This document shows positions 48,303 through 56,637 of a DNA stretch of 64,000 nt, piece by piece (the first letter of the stretch is position 1; each line of letters opens with the position of its first letter). The notes under the pieces are model-generated. The model saw only the letters and a program-made list of their open reading frames with translations, was not told where the DNA came from and ran no database searches. Source of the stretch: Burkholderia cepacia (GTDB taxonomy: Bacteria; Pseudomonadota; Gammaproteobacteria; Burkholderiales; Burkholderiaceae); assembly GCF_001718835.1 (NCBI RefSeq), contig NZ_CP013443.1:372001-436000 (forward strand), in the 5' to 3' direction. The position numbers and the translations under genes were made by a program.

Positions 48303-49124
48303 GTGAGCCCCACTCCTACCGAGACCCTGCTGGAACTTCGCGACGTCGACTTTGGCTACGGCGACCGCCTCGTCCTGTCCAACCTGAACCTGCGCTTCGG
48401 GCGTGGGCAGGTCGTCGCGGTCATGGGCGGGTCGGGTTGCGGCAAGACGACCGTGCTGCGCCTGATCGGCGGCCTCGTGCGCGCGCGCCGAGGCCAGGTG
48501 CTGTTCGACGGCGCCGATGTCGGCGCGCAAACGCGCGACGGCCTGTACGCGCTGCGTCGCAAGATGGGCATGCTGTTCCAGTTCGGCGCGTTGTTCACCG
48601 ACATGTCGGTGTTCGAGAACGTCGCGTTCGCGCTGCGCGAGCATACCGACCTGCCCGAAGACCTGATCCGCGACCTCGTGCTGATGAAGCTCAACGCGGT
48701 CGGGCTGCGCGGCGCGCGCGACCTGATGCCGTCCGAGGTGTCGGGCGGGATGGCGCGCCGCATCGCGCTGGCACGCGCGATCGCGCTCGATCCGCAGCTC
48801 ATCATGTACGACGAGCCGTTCGCCGGCCTCGATCCGATCTCGCTCGGCATCACCGCGAACCTGATCCGCACGCTGAACCAGGCGCTGGGCGCCACGTCGA
48901 TCCTCGTCACGCACGACGTGCCCGAATCGTTCGCGATCGCCGACTACGTGTATTTCCTGGCCAACGGCGGCGTGCTCGCGCAGGGGACGCCCGACGAGCT
49001 GCGCGCATCGACCGATCCGAGCGTGCGGCAGTTCATCGACGGCGCGCCGGACGGCCCGTTCAAATTTCATTACACGAGCCCGCCGCTGGCGGCGGATTTC
49101 GGGCTCGGCGGAGGGCGCGCATGA
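48303..49124 (+). CDS. mlaF: Phospholipid transport ATP-binding protein MlaF
   Basis: A 273-residue ATPase of the Mla system, which moves mislocalised phospholipids between outer and inner membranes. Walker A GGSGCGKTT, Q-loop FQFGALFTDMSVFENVAF (family-typical), signature VSGGMARRIALARA, Walker B LIMYDEPFAGLDPIS, switch VTHDVPE. It uses GTG. mlaE follows with a 4-base overlap, and mlaB later in the operon encodes its STAS partner. Confidence 0.95.
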   Translation: MSPTPTETLLELRDVDFGYGDRLVLSNLNLRFGRGQVVAVMGGSGCGKTTVLRLIGGLVRARRGQVLFDGADVGAQTRDGLYALRRKMGMLFQFGALFTDMSVFENVAFALREHTDLPEDLIRDLVLMKLNAVGLRGARDLMPSEVSGGMARRIALARAIALDPQLIMYDEPFAGLDPISLGITANLIRTLNQALGATSILVTHDVPESFAIADYVYFLANGGVLAQGTPDELRASTDPSVRQFIDGAPDGPFKFHYTSPPLAADFGLGGGRA

Positions 49125-49888
49125 TCAGCGCGATCGGACGTTACGTCATCGGCGGCCTCGAGCGCGCGGGCTACGGCACGCGGCTGTTCGTGCGCCTCGT
49201 GCTGGAATTCTTCCCGCTGCTGCGCCGGCCGCGGCTGGTCACGAAGCAGATCCACTTCCTCGGCAACTATTCGTTCGTGATCATCGCCGTGTCGGGGCTG
49301 TTCGTCGGCTTCGTGCTCGGCCTGCAGGGGTACTACACGCTGAACCGCTACGGTTCCGAGCAGGCGCTCGGCCTGCTGGTCGCGCTGTCGCTCGTGCGCG
49401 AGCTCGGGCCGGTGGTCACGGCGCTGCTGTTCGCGGGCCGCGCGGGCACGTCGCTCACGGCCGAGATCGGCCTGATGAAAGCCGGCGAGCAGCTCACCGC
49501 GCTCGAGATGATGGCGGTGGACCCGATCAAGAACGTGATCGCGCCGCGCCTGTGGGCGGGCATCATCGCGATGCCGCTCCTGGCCGCGATCTTCAACGCG
49601 GTCGGCGTGCTCGGCGGTTACTTCGTCGGTGTCGTGCTGATCGGCGTCGATCCGGGCGCGTTCTGGTCGCAGATGCAGGGCGGGGTCCAGGTCTGGGCTG
49701 ACGTCGGCAACGGCGTGATCAAGAGCATCGTGTTCGGGTTCGCCGTGACCTTCATTGCACTGTTTCAAGGGTATGAAGCGAAGCCCACGCCCGAGGGCGT
49801 GTCGCGCGCGACGACCAAGACGGTCGTGTTCGCGTCGCTTGCCGTACTCGGCCTCGATTTCCTGCTGACCGCGCTGATGTTCAGCTAA
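49121..49888 (+). CDS. mlaE: Phospholipid transport permease MlaE
   Basis: A 255-residue inner-membrane permease with the MlaE/Ttg2B motif LVRELGPVVTALLFAGRAGT and the coupling helix region GLMKAGEQLTALEMMAVDP, plus RLWAGIIAMPLLAAIFNAVG. Five or six helices are predicted. It overlaps mlaF by ATGA and is 30 bases from mlaD. Confidence 0.96.
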   Translation: MISAIGRYVIGGLERAGYGTRLFVRLVLEFFPLLRRPRLVTKQIHFLGNYSFVIIAVSGLFVGFVLGLQGYYTLNRYGSEQALGLLVALSLVRELGPVVTALLFAGRAGTSLTAEIGLMKAGEQLTALEMMAVDPIKNVIAPRLWAGIIAMPLLAAIFNAVGVLGGYFVGVVLIGVDPGAFWSQMQGGVQVWADVGNGVIKSIVFGFAVTFIALFQGYEAKPTPEGVSRATTKTVVFASLAVLGLDFLLTALMFS

Positions 49889-49918
49889 GCCTCAGCCAAG
49901 CCAAATTTTGGGATGACG

Positions 49919-50473
49919 ATGAAAAAGACTGCTCTCGACTTCTGGGTCGGCCTGTTCGTGGTGGTGGGCTTCCTTGCGGTGCTGTTCCTGGCGCTGAAGG
50001 TCGGCAACATGAGCTCGTTTTCGTTTCAGCCGACCTACTCGGTGAAGATGAAATTCGACAATATCGGCGGGCTGAAGCCGCGCGCGGCCGTGAAGAGCGC
50101 GGGCGTCGTGGTCGGCCGCGTGAAGACGATCGGTTTCGACACGAACACGTACCAGGCACTGGTGACGATCGATGTCGACGGCCAGTATCAGTTCCCGAAG
50201 GATTCGTCGGCGAAGATCCTGACGTCGGGCCTGCTCGGCGAGCAATATATCGGCCTCGATCCGGGCGGCGACACCGAAATGCTGAAGTCGGGCGATACGA
50301 TCACGATGACGCAATCGGCGATCGTGCTCGAGAACCTGATCGGCCAGTTCCTGTACAGCAAGGCCGCCGACGCGGGCGGTGCGAAGCCGGCAGCCGGTGC
50401 GCCGGCCGCGCCTGCACCGGTGGCGGTGCCGGCGTCGGCGGTGTCCGCCGCTCCCGGCTCGGCGGCCCAATAA
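49919..50473 (+). CDS. mlaD: Phospholipid-binding MCE-domain protein MlaD
   Basis: A 184-residue single-pass protein of the MCE family, forming hexameric rings under MlaE. N-terminal helix FWVGLFVVVGFLAVLFLALK, then the MCE domain with FDNIGGLKPRAAVKSAGVVV and LTSGLLGEQYIGLDPGG. A hydrophobic central-pore helix (ENLIGQFLYSKAA) and an alanine-proline tail follow. I prefer the ATG at 49919 because GGGA lies five bases ahead; the ATG at 49913 would overlap that site. Confidence 0.95.
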   Translation: MKKTALDFWVGLFVVVGFLAVLFLALKVGNMSSFSFQPTYSVKMKFDNIGGLKPRAAVKSAGVVVGRVKTIGFDTNTYQALVTIDVDGQYQFPKDSSAKILTSGLLGEQYIGLDPGGDTEMLKSGDTITMTQSAIVLENLIGQFLYSKAADAGGAKPAAGAPAAPAPVAVPASAVSAAPGSAAQ

Positions 50474-50504
50474 CCACACGAGAGATGAGAAGAGGGTAAT
50501 GACC

Positions 50505-51413
50505 ATGCAGACGATCCGCATCAGGCACGCCGCGCTGGCGGTGGCGGCAGTCGCCGCGTTGAGCGGCTGCGCGACCGTGCAGACGCCGACCAAGGGCGAT
50601 CCGCTCGAAGGCTTCAACCGGACGATGTACAAGTTCAACGACACGGTCGATACGTATGCGCTGAAGCCGGTCGCGAAGGGCTACCAGTACGTGGTGCCGC
50701 AGCCGGTGCGCGACAGCGTGACGAACTTCTTCTCGAACATCGGCGACGTCTACATCGCGGCGAACAACATCGTGCAGCTGCGGATCGCGGACGGCGTCGG
50801 CGACATCATGCGTGTCGTGATCAATACGGTGTTCGGCGTCGGCGGCCTGTTCGACGTCGCGACGATCGCGAAGCTGCCGAAGCACACGGCCGACTTCGGG
50901 ATCACGATGGGCCGCTACGGGATGCCGTCGGGTCCGTACCTCGTGCTGCCGCTGCTCGGCCCGAGCACGCTGCGCGATACGGCCGGCCTGGGCGTCGACT
51001 ACGTCGGCAACCCGCTTACCTACGTGAAGCCGGATGGCCTGAGCTGGGGCCTGTTCGGCGTCAACCTCGTCAACACGCGTTCGAACCTGCTCGGCGCGGG
51101 CGACGTGCTGGATGCCGCGGCACTCGACAAGTATTCGTTCGTGCGTAACGCGTACCTGCAGCGCCGCCAGATGCTGATCAGCAACGCACGCGGCGAGGCG
51201 GCCGCGACGTCGAGCAACGACGCGCTGCCGAAGTACGACCTGCCGGACGACGGCGCGGCGGCGCCGGCGGGTGCATCCGGTGCGGCTGCGCCGGCGCCGG
51301 GGTCGGAAGCGGCGGGTGCGCCGAACCCGGCCAGCGAAACGAACGTGCCGCCGATGCAGGTGGCGCCGCCGTCGCCGGGCGGGTTCCGCTTCCCGAGCAT
51401 TCGTCTGCACTGA
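50505..51413 (+). CDS. mlaA: Outer membrane lipoprotein MlaA (VacJ)
   Basis: A 302-residue lipoprotein. The signal peptide ends at the lipobox ALSGC (Cys about 20); family segments are DPLEGFNRTMYKFNDTVDTY, FFSNIGDVYIAANNIVQLR, and MGRYGMPSGPYLVLPLLGPS. It removes phospholipids from the outer leaflet and passes them to MlaC. AGAGGG spacing supports 50505 over the ATG at 50499. In E. coli mlaA is elsewhere on the chromosome; here it is inside the operon. The tail of about 60 residues is alanine/proline-rich. Confidence 0.94.
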   Translation: MQTIRIRHAALAVAAVAALSGCATVQTPTKGDPLEGFNRTMYKFNDTVDTYALKPVAKGYQYVVPQPVRDSVTNFFSNIGDVYIAANNIVQLRIADGVGDIMRVVINTVFGVGGLFDVATIAKLPKHTADFGITMGRYGMPSGPYLVLPLLGPSTLRDTAGLGVDYVGNPLTYVKPDGLSWGLFGVNLVNTRSNLLGAGDVLDAAALDKYSFVRNAYLQRRQMLISNARGEAAATSSNDALPKYDLPDDGAAAPAGASGAAAPAPGSEAAGAPNPASETNVPPMQVAPPSPGGFRFPSIRLH

Positions 51414-51509
51414 CGGATTTACATTCGTTACAGCCGGAAACGATTCAGTCGGTAGCGTGCGCGAACTTGCGCGTAAGCTACCTGCTCCAACCTCCGCATC
51501 GACTCATTC

Positions 51510-52154
51510 ATGCAGGTCACTATGATGAAAAAACTGTTCCTGATCCCCGTTTTCGCGGCGCTGTTCTCGTTCGGCAGCGCAGCCCACGCGCAAGTCGACC
51601 AGTCGAACCCGCAGGCGCTGATCAAGACGGCGACGCAGCAGGTGCTCGACGAAGTCAAGCAGCAGACGATCAAGCAGGGCGACACCAACCGCATCATCAC
51701 GATCGTCAACAAGGACATCCTGCCGTACACCGATTTCCGCCGCACCACGCAGCTCGCGATGGGCCGCAACTGGCGCACCGCGACGGCGGAACAGCAGCAG
51801 CAGGTTCAGGAGCAGTTCAAGCTGCTGCTGATCCGCACGTATTCGGGCGCGCTGGCGCAACTGAAGCCGGATCAGCAGATCCAGTACCCGCCGTTCCGCG
51901 CCGATCCGGCCGATACCGATGTCGTGGTCAAGACGGTCGCGATGAACAACGGCCAGCCGGTCCAGATCGACTACCGCCTGTACAAGACGGCGAACGGCTG
52001 GAAGGTGTATGACCTGAACGTGCTCGGCGCCTGGCTGATCCAGACGTACCAGCAGCAGTTCAACGAGAAGATCCAGCAAAGCGGCGTGGACGGCCTGATC
52101 CAGTTCCTCACGCAGCGCAACCAGCAACTTGCCGCCGGCAAGCAAGCGTCGTGA
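51510..52154 (+). CDS. mlaC: Periplasmic phospholipid carrier MlaC
   Basis: A 214-residue periplasmic protein that shuttles phospholipids between MlaA and MlaD. Signal peptide ends AAHAQVD; the family pattern PQALIKTATQQVLDEVK, ILPYTDFRRTTQLAMGRNWR and YSGALAQL is clear. Starts at 51510, 51522 and 51525 are in frame; the later ones (MKKLFLIPVFAAL) give a more typical signal peptide. It overlaps mlaB by four bases. Confidence 0.95.
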   Translation: MQVTMMKKLFLIPVFAALFSFGSAAHAQVDQSNPQALIKTATQQVLDEVKQQTIKQGDTNRIITIVNKDILPYTDFRRTTQLAMGRNWRTATAEQQQQVQEQFKLLLIRTYSGALAQLKPDQQIQYPPFRADPADTDVVVKTVAMNNGQPVQIDYRLYKTANGWKVYDLNVLGAWLIQTYQQQFNEKIQQSGVDGLIQFLTQRNQQLAAGKQAS

Positions 52155-52426
52155 GCGGCTTCGAAGCCGGCTCCTCGCTGACCGTCGCGAGCGCGAAGTC
52201 CGCGCTCGCGGACGGTCTTGCGCGCATCGGCGCGGGCGCGACCGCCGTCGATTGTGCGGCGCTGACGCAGTTCGACTCGTCCGCGCTCGCCGTGCTGCTC
52301 GCATGGCAACGTGCCGCCAAAGCGCGCGGCGCGACCCTCGACATCCTCAATCTTCCCCCGAAGCTCGCCAGCCTCGCGCGCGCCTACGGCGTCGACGCGC
52401 TCATCGAAGGCACCGGGCGACATTGA
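52151..52426 (+). CDS. mlaB: STAS-domain protein MlaB
   Basis: A 91-residue STAS protein that binds and stabilises MlaF. The typical SpoIIAA-like strand-helix segment is VDCAALTQFDSSALAVLLAW, followed by LDILNLPPKLASLARAYGVD. It starts with GTG within the mlaC stop (GTGA) and ends the mla operon. Confidence 0.92.
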   Translation: MSGFEAGSSLTVASAKSALADGLARIGAGATAVDCAALTQFDSSALAVLLAWQRAAKARGATLDILNLPPKLASLARAYGVDALIEGTGRH

Positions 52427-52509
52427 CCCTGCCGCTGAACGCCGGCCCCCGCGGGCGCCGGCTGCCGCACGGCCGATTCCGATGGCCGTCCCCTCCCGCC
52501 GGTTTGCCC

Positions 52510-52515
52510 TATAAT
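52510..52515 (+). promoter_or_regulatory. -10 element upstream of the ABC-2 exporter
   Basis: A perfect TATAAT, 97 bases ahead of the exporter ATPase gene, within a 185-base gap after mlaB. The best -35 candidates are poor or badly spaced, so an activator or read-through from mla may help. Confidence 0.45.
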
Positions 52516-52611
52516 CAAGCGTTTTGCGGGGCAGCCAATCGGCGTCCGGCCCCCATTTTCATTCGCAGCAAGCACAGAATAGGCGTCGCGGCCCATGCGC
52601 CGCGCACAGTC

Positions 52612-53538
52612 ATGTCAGCCATAGAAATCCGTCACGTCAAGAAGCGCTACAAATCGCTTCAGGCGCTCAAGGGCGTCAGCCTGTCGGTCGAGGAAGGCGA
52701 GTTTTTCGGTCTGCTCGGCCCCAACGGCGCAGGCAAGACCACGCTCATCAGTATCCTCGCCGGGCTCGCCCGGGCCGACGAAGGCAGTATCTCGGTGCGC
52801 GGTCACGACGTCGTCAAGGACTTCCGTGGCGCGCGCCGCGCGCTCGGCGTCGTGCCGCAGGAACTCGTGTTCGACCCGTTCTTCACCGTCCGCGAGACGT
52901 TGCGGATCCAGTCCGGCTATTTCGGGCTGCGCCGCAACGACGACTGGATCGACGAAGTGATGGCCAATCTCGACCTCACCGAGAAAGCCGACGCGAACAT
53001 GCGCGCGCTGTCCGGCGGGATGAAGCGCCGCGTGCTGGTCGCACAGGCGCTCGTGCACCGGCCGCCCGTGATCGTGCTCGACGAGCCGACCGCCGGCGTC
53101 GACGTCGAATTGCGCCAGACGCTGTGGAAATTCATCTCGCGACTGAACCGCGAAGGCCACACGATCGTGCTGACCACCCACTACCTCGAGGAAGCCGAGT
53201 CGCTGTGCGACCGCATCGCGATGCTGCGCCGTGGCGAAGTGGTCGCGCTCGACCGCACCGACGCGCTGCTGCGCCGCTTCGCGGGGCTGCAGCTGTACCT
53301 GCGCTTCGCGCTCGGCGCGCTGCCGTCCGAGCTGCGCGGGCTGGAGTCCGACCCGGCCGCGCGCGCGCCGGGCGAGCACCTGCTGCGCCTGACGAGCTAC
53401 GACGATGTCGAGCGGATCCTCGCGCAATGCCGCGCGGCGGGCTGCACATTCGACGAGATCGAGGTCCGCAAGGCCGACCTCGAAGACGTGTTCGTCCAGG
53501 TGATGAACGGGGCCGAGGTGATCGAGGGTCTGGCATGA
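52612..53538 (+). CDS. ABC-2 type exporter ATP-binding protein (YadG-like)
   Basis: A 308-residue ATPase. Walker A GPNGAGKTT, Q-loop VPQELVFDPFFTV, signature LSGGMKRRV, Walker B VIVLDEPTAGVDVELR, switch TTHYLEEAESL. The last 80 residues (LYLRFALGALPSELRGLESD, FDEIEVRKADLEDVFVQVM) match the tails of YadG/CcmA-type exporters. An in-frame extension upstream to 52129 overlaps mlaB and is not used. Substrate is unknown; position between mla and murA hints at an envelope role. Confidence 0.92.
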   Translation: MSAIEIRHVKKRYKSLQALKGVSLSVEEGEFFGLLGPNGAGKTTLISILAGLARADEGSISVRGHDVVKDFRGARRALGVVPQELVFDPFFTVRETLRIQSGYFGLRRNDDWIDEVMANLDLTEKADANMRALSGGMKRRVLVAQALVHRPPVIVLDEPTAGVDVELRQTLWKFISRLNREGHTIVLTTHYLEEAESLCDRIAMLRRGEVVALDRTDALLRRFAGLQLYLRFALGALPSELRGLESDPAARAPGEHLLRLTSYDDVERILAQCRAAGCTFDEIEVRKADLEDVFVQVMNGAEVIEGLA

Positions 53539-54290
53539 GCGGGTTTCAAACGCTGTTCTACAAGGAACTGCTGCGTTTCTGGAAGGTGTCGTTCCAGACG
53601 GTGTGCGCGCCGATCGTCACGGCGCTGCTGTATTTGACGATCTTCGGCCACGCGCTGTCGGGCCGCGTGGAGGTCTATCCGGGCGTCGAGTACGTGAGTT
53701 TTCTCGTGCCGGGCCTCGTGATGATGAGCGTGCTGCAGAACGCGTTCGCGAACAGCTCGTCGTCGCTGATCCAGTCGAAGATCACCGGCAACCTCGTGTT
53801 CGTGCTGCTGCCGCCGCTGTCGTACCGCGACATCTTCTGCGCGTACGTGCTCGCGTCCGTGGTGCGCGGGCTCGCGGTCGGCGCGGGCGTGTTCGTCGTG
53901 ACGATCTGGTTTATCCCGATGCATTTCGCGGCGCCGCTGTTCATCATTGCGTTCGCGCTGCTCGGCTCGGCGATCCTCGGCACGCTCGGCCTGATCGCCG
54001 GGATCTGGGCCGAGAAGTTCGACCAGCTCGCCGCGTTCCAGAACTTCCTGATCATGCCGCTGACGTTCCTGTCCGGCGTGTTCTATTCGACGCACTCGCT
54101 GCCGCCCGTGTGGCGCGAGATCTCGCGTCTCAATCCGTTTTTCTACATGATCGACGGCTTCCGTTTCGGGTTCTTCGGCGCGTCCGACATCAACCCGTTC
54201 GCGAGCCTCGCGATCGTCACCGGTTTCTTCGTGCTGCTCGCGCTGATCGCGATGCGGCTGCTCGCGACCGGCTACAAACTGCGTCATTGA
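53535..54290 (+). CDS. ABC-2 type exporter permease (YadH-like)
   Basis: A 251-residue permease with six predicted helices. The ABC-2 domain shows FYKELLRFWKVSFQTVCAP, SFLVPGLVMMSVLQNAFANS, and FLSGVFYSTHSLPPVWREIS, then NPFFYMIDGFRFGFFG, all typical of YadH. It overlaps the ATPase gene by four bases. Confidence 0.93.
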   Translation: MSGFQTLFYKELLRFWKVSFQTVCAPIVTALLYLTIFGHALSGRVEVYPGVEYVSFLVPGLVMMSVLQNAFANSSSSLIQSKITGNLVFVLLPPLSYRDIFCAYVLASVVRGLAVGAGVFVVTIWFIPMHFAAPLFIIAFALLGSAILGTLGLIAGIWAEKFDQLAAFQNFLIMPLTFLSGVFYSTHSLPPVWREISRLNPFFYMIDGFRFGFFGASDINPFASLAIVTGFFVLLALIAMRLLATGYKLRH

Positions 54291-54346
54291 TATCGACAGG
54301 CCGCGGCCGCCATCCGGGCGGCGCGCGTCGACAGGAGCCTTACACC

Positions 54347-54586
54347 ATGTTGCCGACTCCCGAACAGGTCAAGCAATACATCGCCGGCGGTCTCGCCTGC
54401 ACGCATCTGGAAGTCGAAGGCGACGGCCAGCATTTCTTCGCGACGATCGTGTCGGCGGCCTTCGAAGGCAAGCGCCCGATCCAGCGGCACCAGCTCGTCT
54501 ACGCGGCGCTCGGCGATCGCATGAAGCAGGAAATTCACGCGCTCAGCATGAAGACGCTGACGCCCGCCGAATGGCAGAACGCATAA
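54347..54586 (+). CDS. ibaG: BolA-family protein IbaG
   Basis: A 79-residue BolA-like protein. The fold has EQVKQYIAGGLACTHLEVEG, GQHFFATIVSAAFEGKRPIQ and RHQLVYAALGDRMKQEIHAL, with a conserved His that can help bind a [2Fe-2S] cluster with monothiol glutaredoxin. It sits before murA as in E. coli (mlaB-ibaG-murA), here with the exporter genes inserted. Confidence 0.93.
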   Translation: MLPTPEQVKQYIAGGLACTHLEVEGDGQHFFATIVSAAFEGKRPIQRHQLVYAALGDRMKQEIHALSMKTLTPAEWQNA

Positions 54587-54601
54587 CCGGAACTTCACTG
54601 A

Positions 54602-55951
54602 GTGCAAGTCACCGTCAACGAGCGCGACGCCGTCCAGAGCGTCGCCACGGCACACCCGGCCGCCAACGGGGAATCGCATGGCCATGGGATGGACAAGCTC
54701 GTCATCGAAGGCGGCCGCCGCCTGTCGGGCGAGATCGTCGTGTCGGGCGCGAAGAATGCCGCGCTGCCGATCCTGTGCGCGGGCCTGCTCACCGCCGATC
54801 CGGTCGACCTCGACAACGTGCCGAACCTGAAGGACGTGCGCACCACGCTGAAGGTGCTGAACCAGATGGGCGTGAAGAGCGAGACCGACGGCTGCCGCGT
54901 GCAGCTCGACGCGTCGCGCGTCGACAACCTCGTGGCGCCGTACGAGCTCGTGAAGACGATGCGCGCGTCGATCCTGGTGCTCGGGCCGCTGCTCGCACGT
55001 TTCGGCGAGGCGAAGGTGTCGCTGCCGGGCGGCTGCGCGATCGGCGCGCGTCCGGTCGACCAGCACATCAAGGGCCTGCAGGCGATGGGGGCCGAGATCA
55101 GCATCGAGCACGGCTTCATCGAGGCCCGCGCGAAGCGCCTGAAGGGCGCGCGCATCGTGACCGACATGATCACGGTGACGGGCACGGAGAACCTGCTGAT
55201 GGCCGCGACGCTGGCAGACGGCGAGACGGTGATCGAAAACGCTGCACGCGAGCCGGAAGTGAGCGATCTCGCACACTTGCTGGTCGCGATGGGCGCGAAA
55301 ATCGACGGCATCGGCACCGATCGCCTCGTGATCCAGGGCGTCGAGCGGCTGCACGGCGCCCGCCATTCGGTGATCCCCGACCGTATCGAGGCCGGCACGT
55401 TCCTGTGCGCGGTCGCGGCGGCGGGCGGCGACGTGATGCTGACGGGCGTGCGCCCGCACATCCTCGACGCGGTGATCGACAAGCTGCGCGAAGCCGGCGT
55501 GTCGATCGAGGAGGGCGACAGCTGGCTGCGCGTGAAGATGGACCGGCGGCCGTCGGCGGTCACGATCCGCACGTCGGAATACCCGGCGTTCCCGACCGAC
55601 ATGCAGGCGCAGTTCATGGCCCTCAATACGGTCGCGACGGGCACCGCGCAGGTCGTCGAAACCATTTTCGAGAACCGTTTCATGCACGTGCAGGAATTGA
55701 ACCGGCTCGGCGCGAACATCACGATCGACGGCAACACCGCGCTCGTGACGGGCGTCGAGAAGCTGTCGGGCGCGAACGTGATGGCGACCGACCTGCGCGC
55801 GTCGGCGAGCCTCGTGATCGCCGGGCTGCGTGCCGACGGCGAGACGCTCGTCGACCGCATCTATCACCTGGACCGCGGCTACGACCGCATGGAAGCCAAA
55901 CTGACCGCCGTCGGCGCGAACGTGCGCCGCCTTTCCGGGAGCCAAGCATGA
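54602..55951 (+). CDS. murA: UDP-N-acetylglucosamine 1-carboxyvinyltransferase
   Basis: A 449-residue enzyme doing the first committed step of peptidoglycan synthesis. Substrate-binding GAKNAALPILCAGLLT, active-site Cys in SLPGGCAIGARPVDQHIKGL (the fosfomycin target), and RIEAGTFLCAVAAAGGDVML. The frame begins with GTG at 54602 and a His-rich lead of 29 residues; ATG at 54689 (MDKLVIEGGRR) gives the classical start but has no better ribosome binding site. It overlaps hisG by four bases. Confidence 0.95.
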   Translation: MQVTVNERDAVQSVATAHPAANGESHGHGMDKLVIEGGRRLSGEIVVSGAKNAALPILCAGLLTADPVDLDNVPNLKDVRTTLKVLNQMGVKSETDGCRVQLDASRVDNLVAPYELVKTMRASILVLGPLLARFGEAKVSLPGGCAIGARPVDQHIKGLQAMGAEISIEHGFIEARAKRLKGARIVTDMITVTGTENLLMAATLADGETVIENAAREPEVSDLAHLLVAMGAKIDGIGTDRLVIQGVERLHGARHSVIPDRIEAGTFLCAVAAAGGDVMLTGVRPHILDAVIDKLREAGVSIEEGDSWLRVKMDRRPSAVTIRTSEYPAFPTDMQAQFMALNTVATGTAQVVETIFENRFMHVQELNRLGANITIDGNTALVTGVEKLSGANVMATDLRASASLVIAGLRADGETLVDRIYHLDRGYDRMEAKLTAVGANVRRLSGSQA

Positions 55952-56613
55952 CCGCGCCGCAGACCCCGCCGTTGACCCTTGCGCTGTCGAAGGGCCGGAT
56001 TTTCGAGGAAACCCTGCCGCTGCTCGCCGCTGCCGGCGTCCAGGTGACCGAGGATCCGGAAACGTCGCGCAAGCTGATCCTGCCGACGACGAACCCGGAC
56101 CTGCGCGTGATCATCGTGCGCGCGAGCGACGTGCCGACCTATGTCGAATACGGCGCGGCCGATTTCGGCGTGGCCGGCAAGGACGTGCTGGTCGAGCACG
56201 GCGGCTCGGGCCTGTACCAGCCGATCGATCTGAACATTGCGCGCTGCCGGATGTCGGTGGCGGTGTCGGCCGGCTTCGACTACGCGAGCGCCGTGCGCCA
56301 GGGCGCGCGGCTGCGCGTCGCGACGAAGTACGTCGAAACGGCGCGCGAACACTTTGCCGCGAAGGGCGTGCACGTCGACCTGATCAAGCTGTACGGCTCG
56401 ATGGAGTTGGCGCCGCTGGTCGGCCTGGCCGACGCGATCGTCGACCTCGTCAGCTCGGGCGGCACGCTGAAGGCGAACAATCTGGTCGAGGTCGAGGAGA
56501 TCATGGCGATCTCGTCGCGCCTCGTCGTGAACCAGGCTGCGCTGAAATTGAAGCGCACGGCACTCAAGCCGATCCTCGACGCGTTCGAACGCGCGTCGCA
56601 GAATGGCGGTTGA
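55948..56613 (+). CDS. hisG: ATP phosphoribosyltransferase catalytic subunit (short form)
   Basis: A 221-residue HisG of the short type, lacking the C-terminal histidine-binding domain, so it depends on HisZ, which is not in this window. Family segments: LALSKGRIFEETLPLLAAAG, DVPTYVEYGAADFGVAGKDV, RVATKYVETAREHF, and the phosphate site DLVSSGGTLKANNL. First gene of the his cluster and coupled to murA by ATGA. Confidence 0.96.
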   Translation: MTAPQTPPLTLALSKGRIFEETLPLLAAAGVQVTEDPETSRKLILPTTNPDLRVIIVRASDVPTYVEYGAADFGVAGKDVLVEHGGSGLYQPIDLNIARCRMSVAVSAGFDYASAVRQGARLRVATKYVETAREHFAAKGVHVDLIKLYGSMELAPLVGLADAIVDLVSSGGTLKANNLVEVEEIMAISSRLVVNQAALKLKRTALKPILDAFERASQNGG

Positions 56614-56637
56614 GCGCATCACCGTAACGGAACTCCC

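Noticed and set aside
54602..54688. The His-rich MurA lead as a regulatory metal-binding extension.
   Set aside because: Only a short HGHG segment supports it, and the GTG start is itself uncertain.
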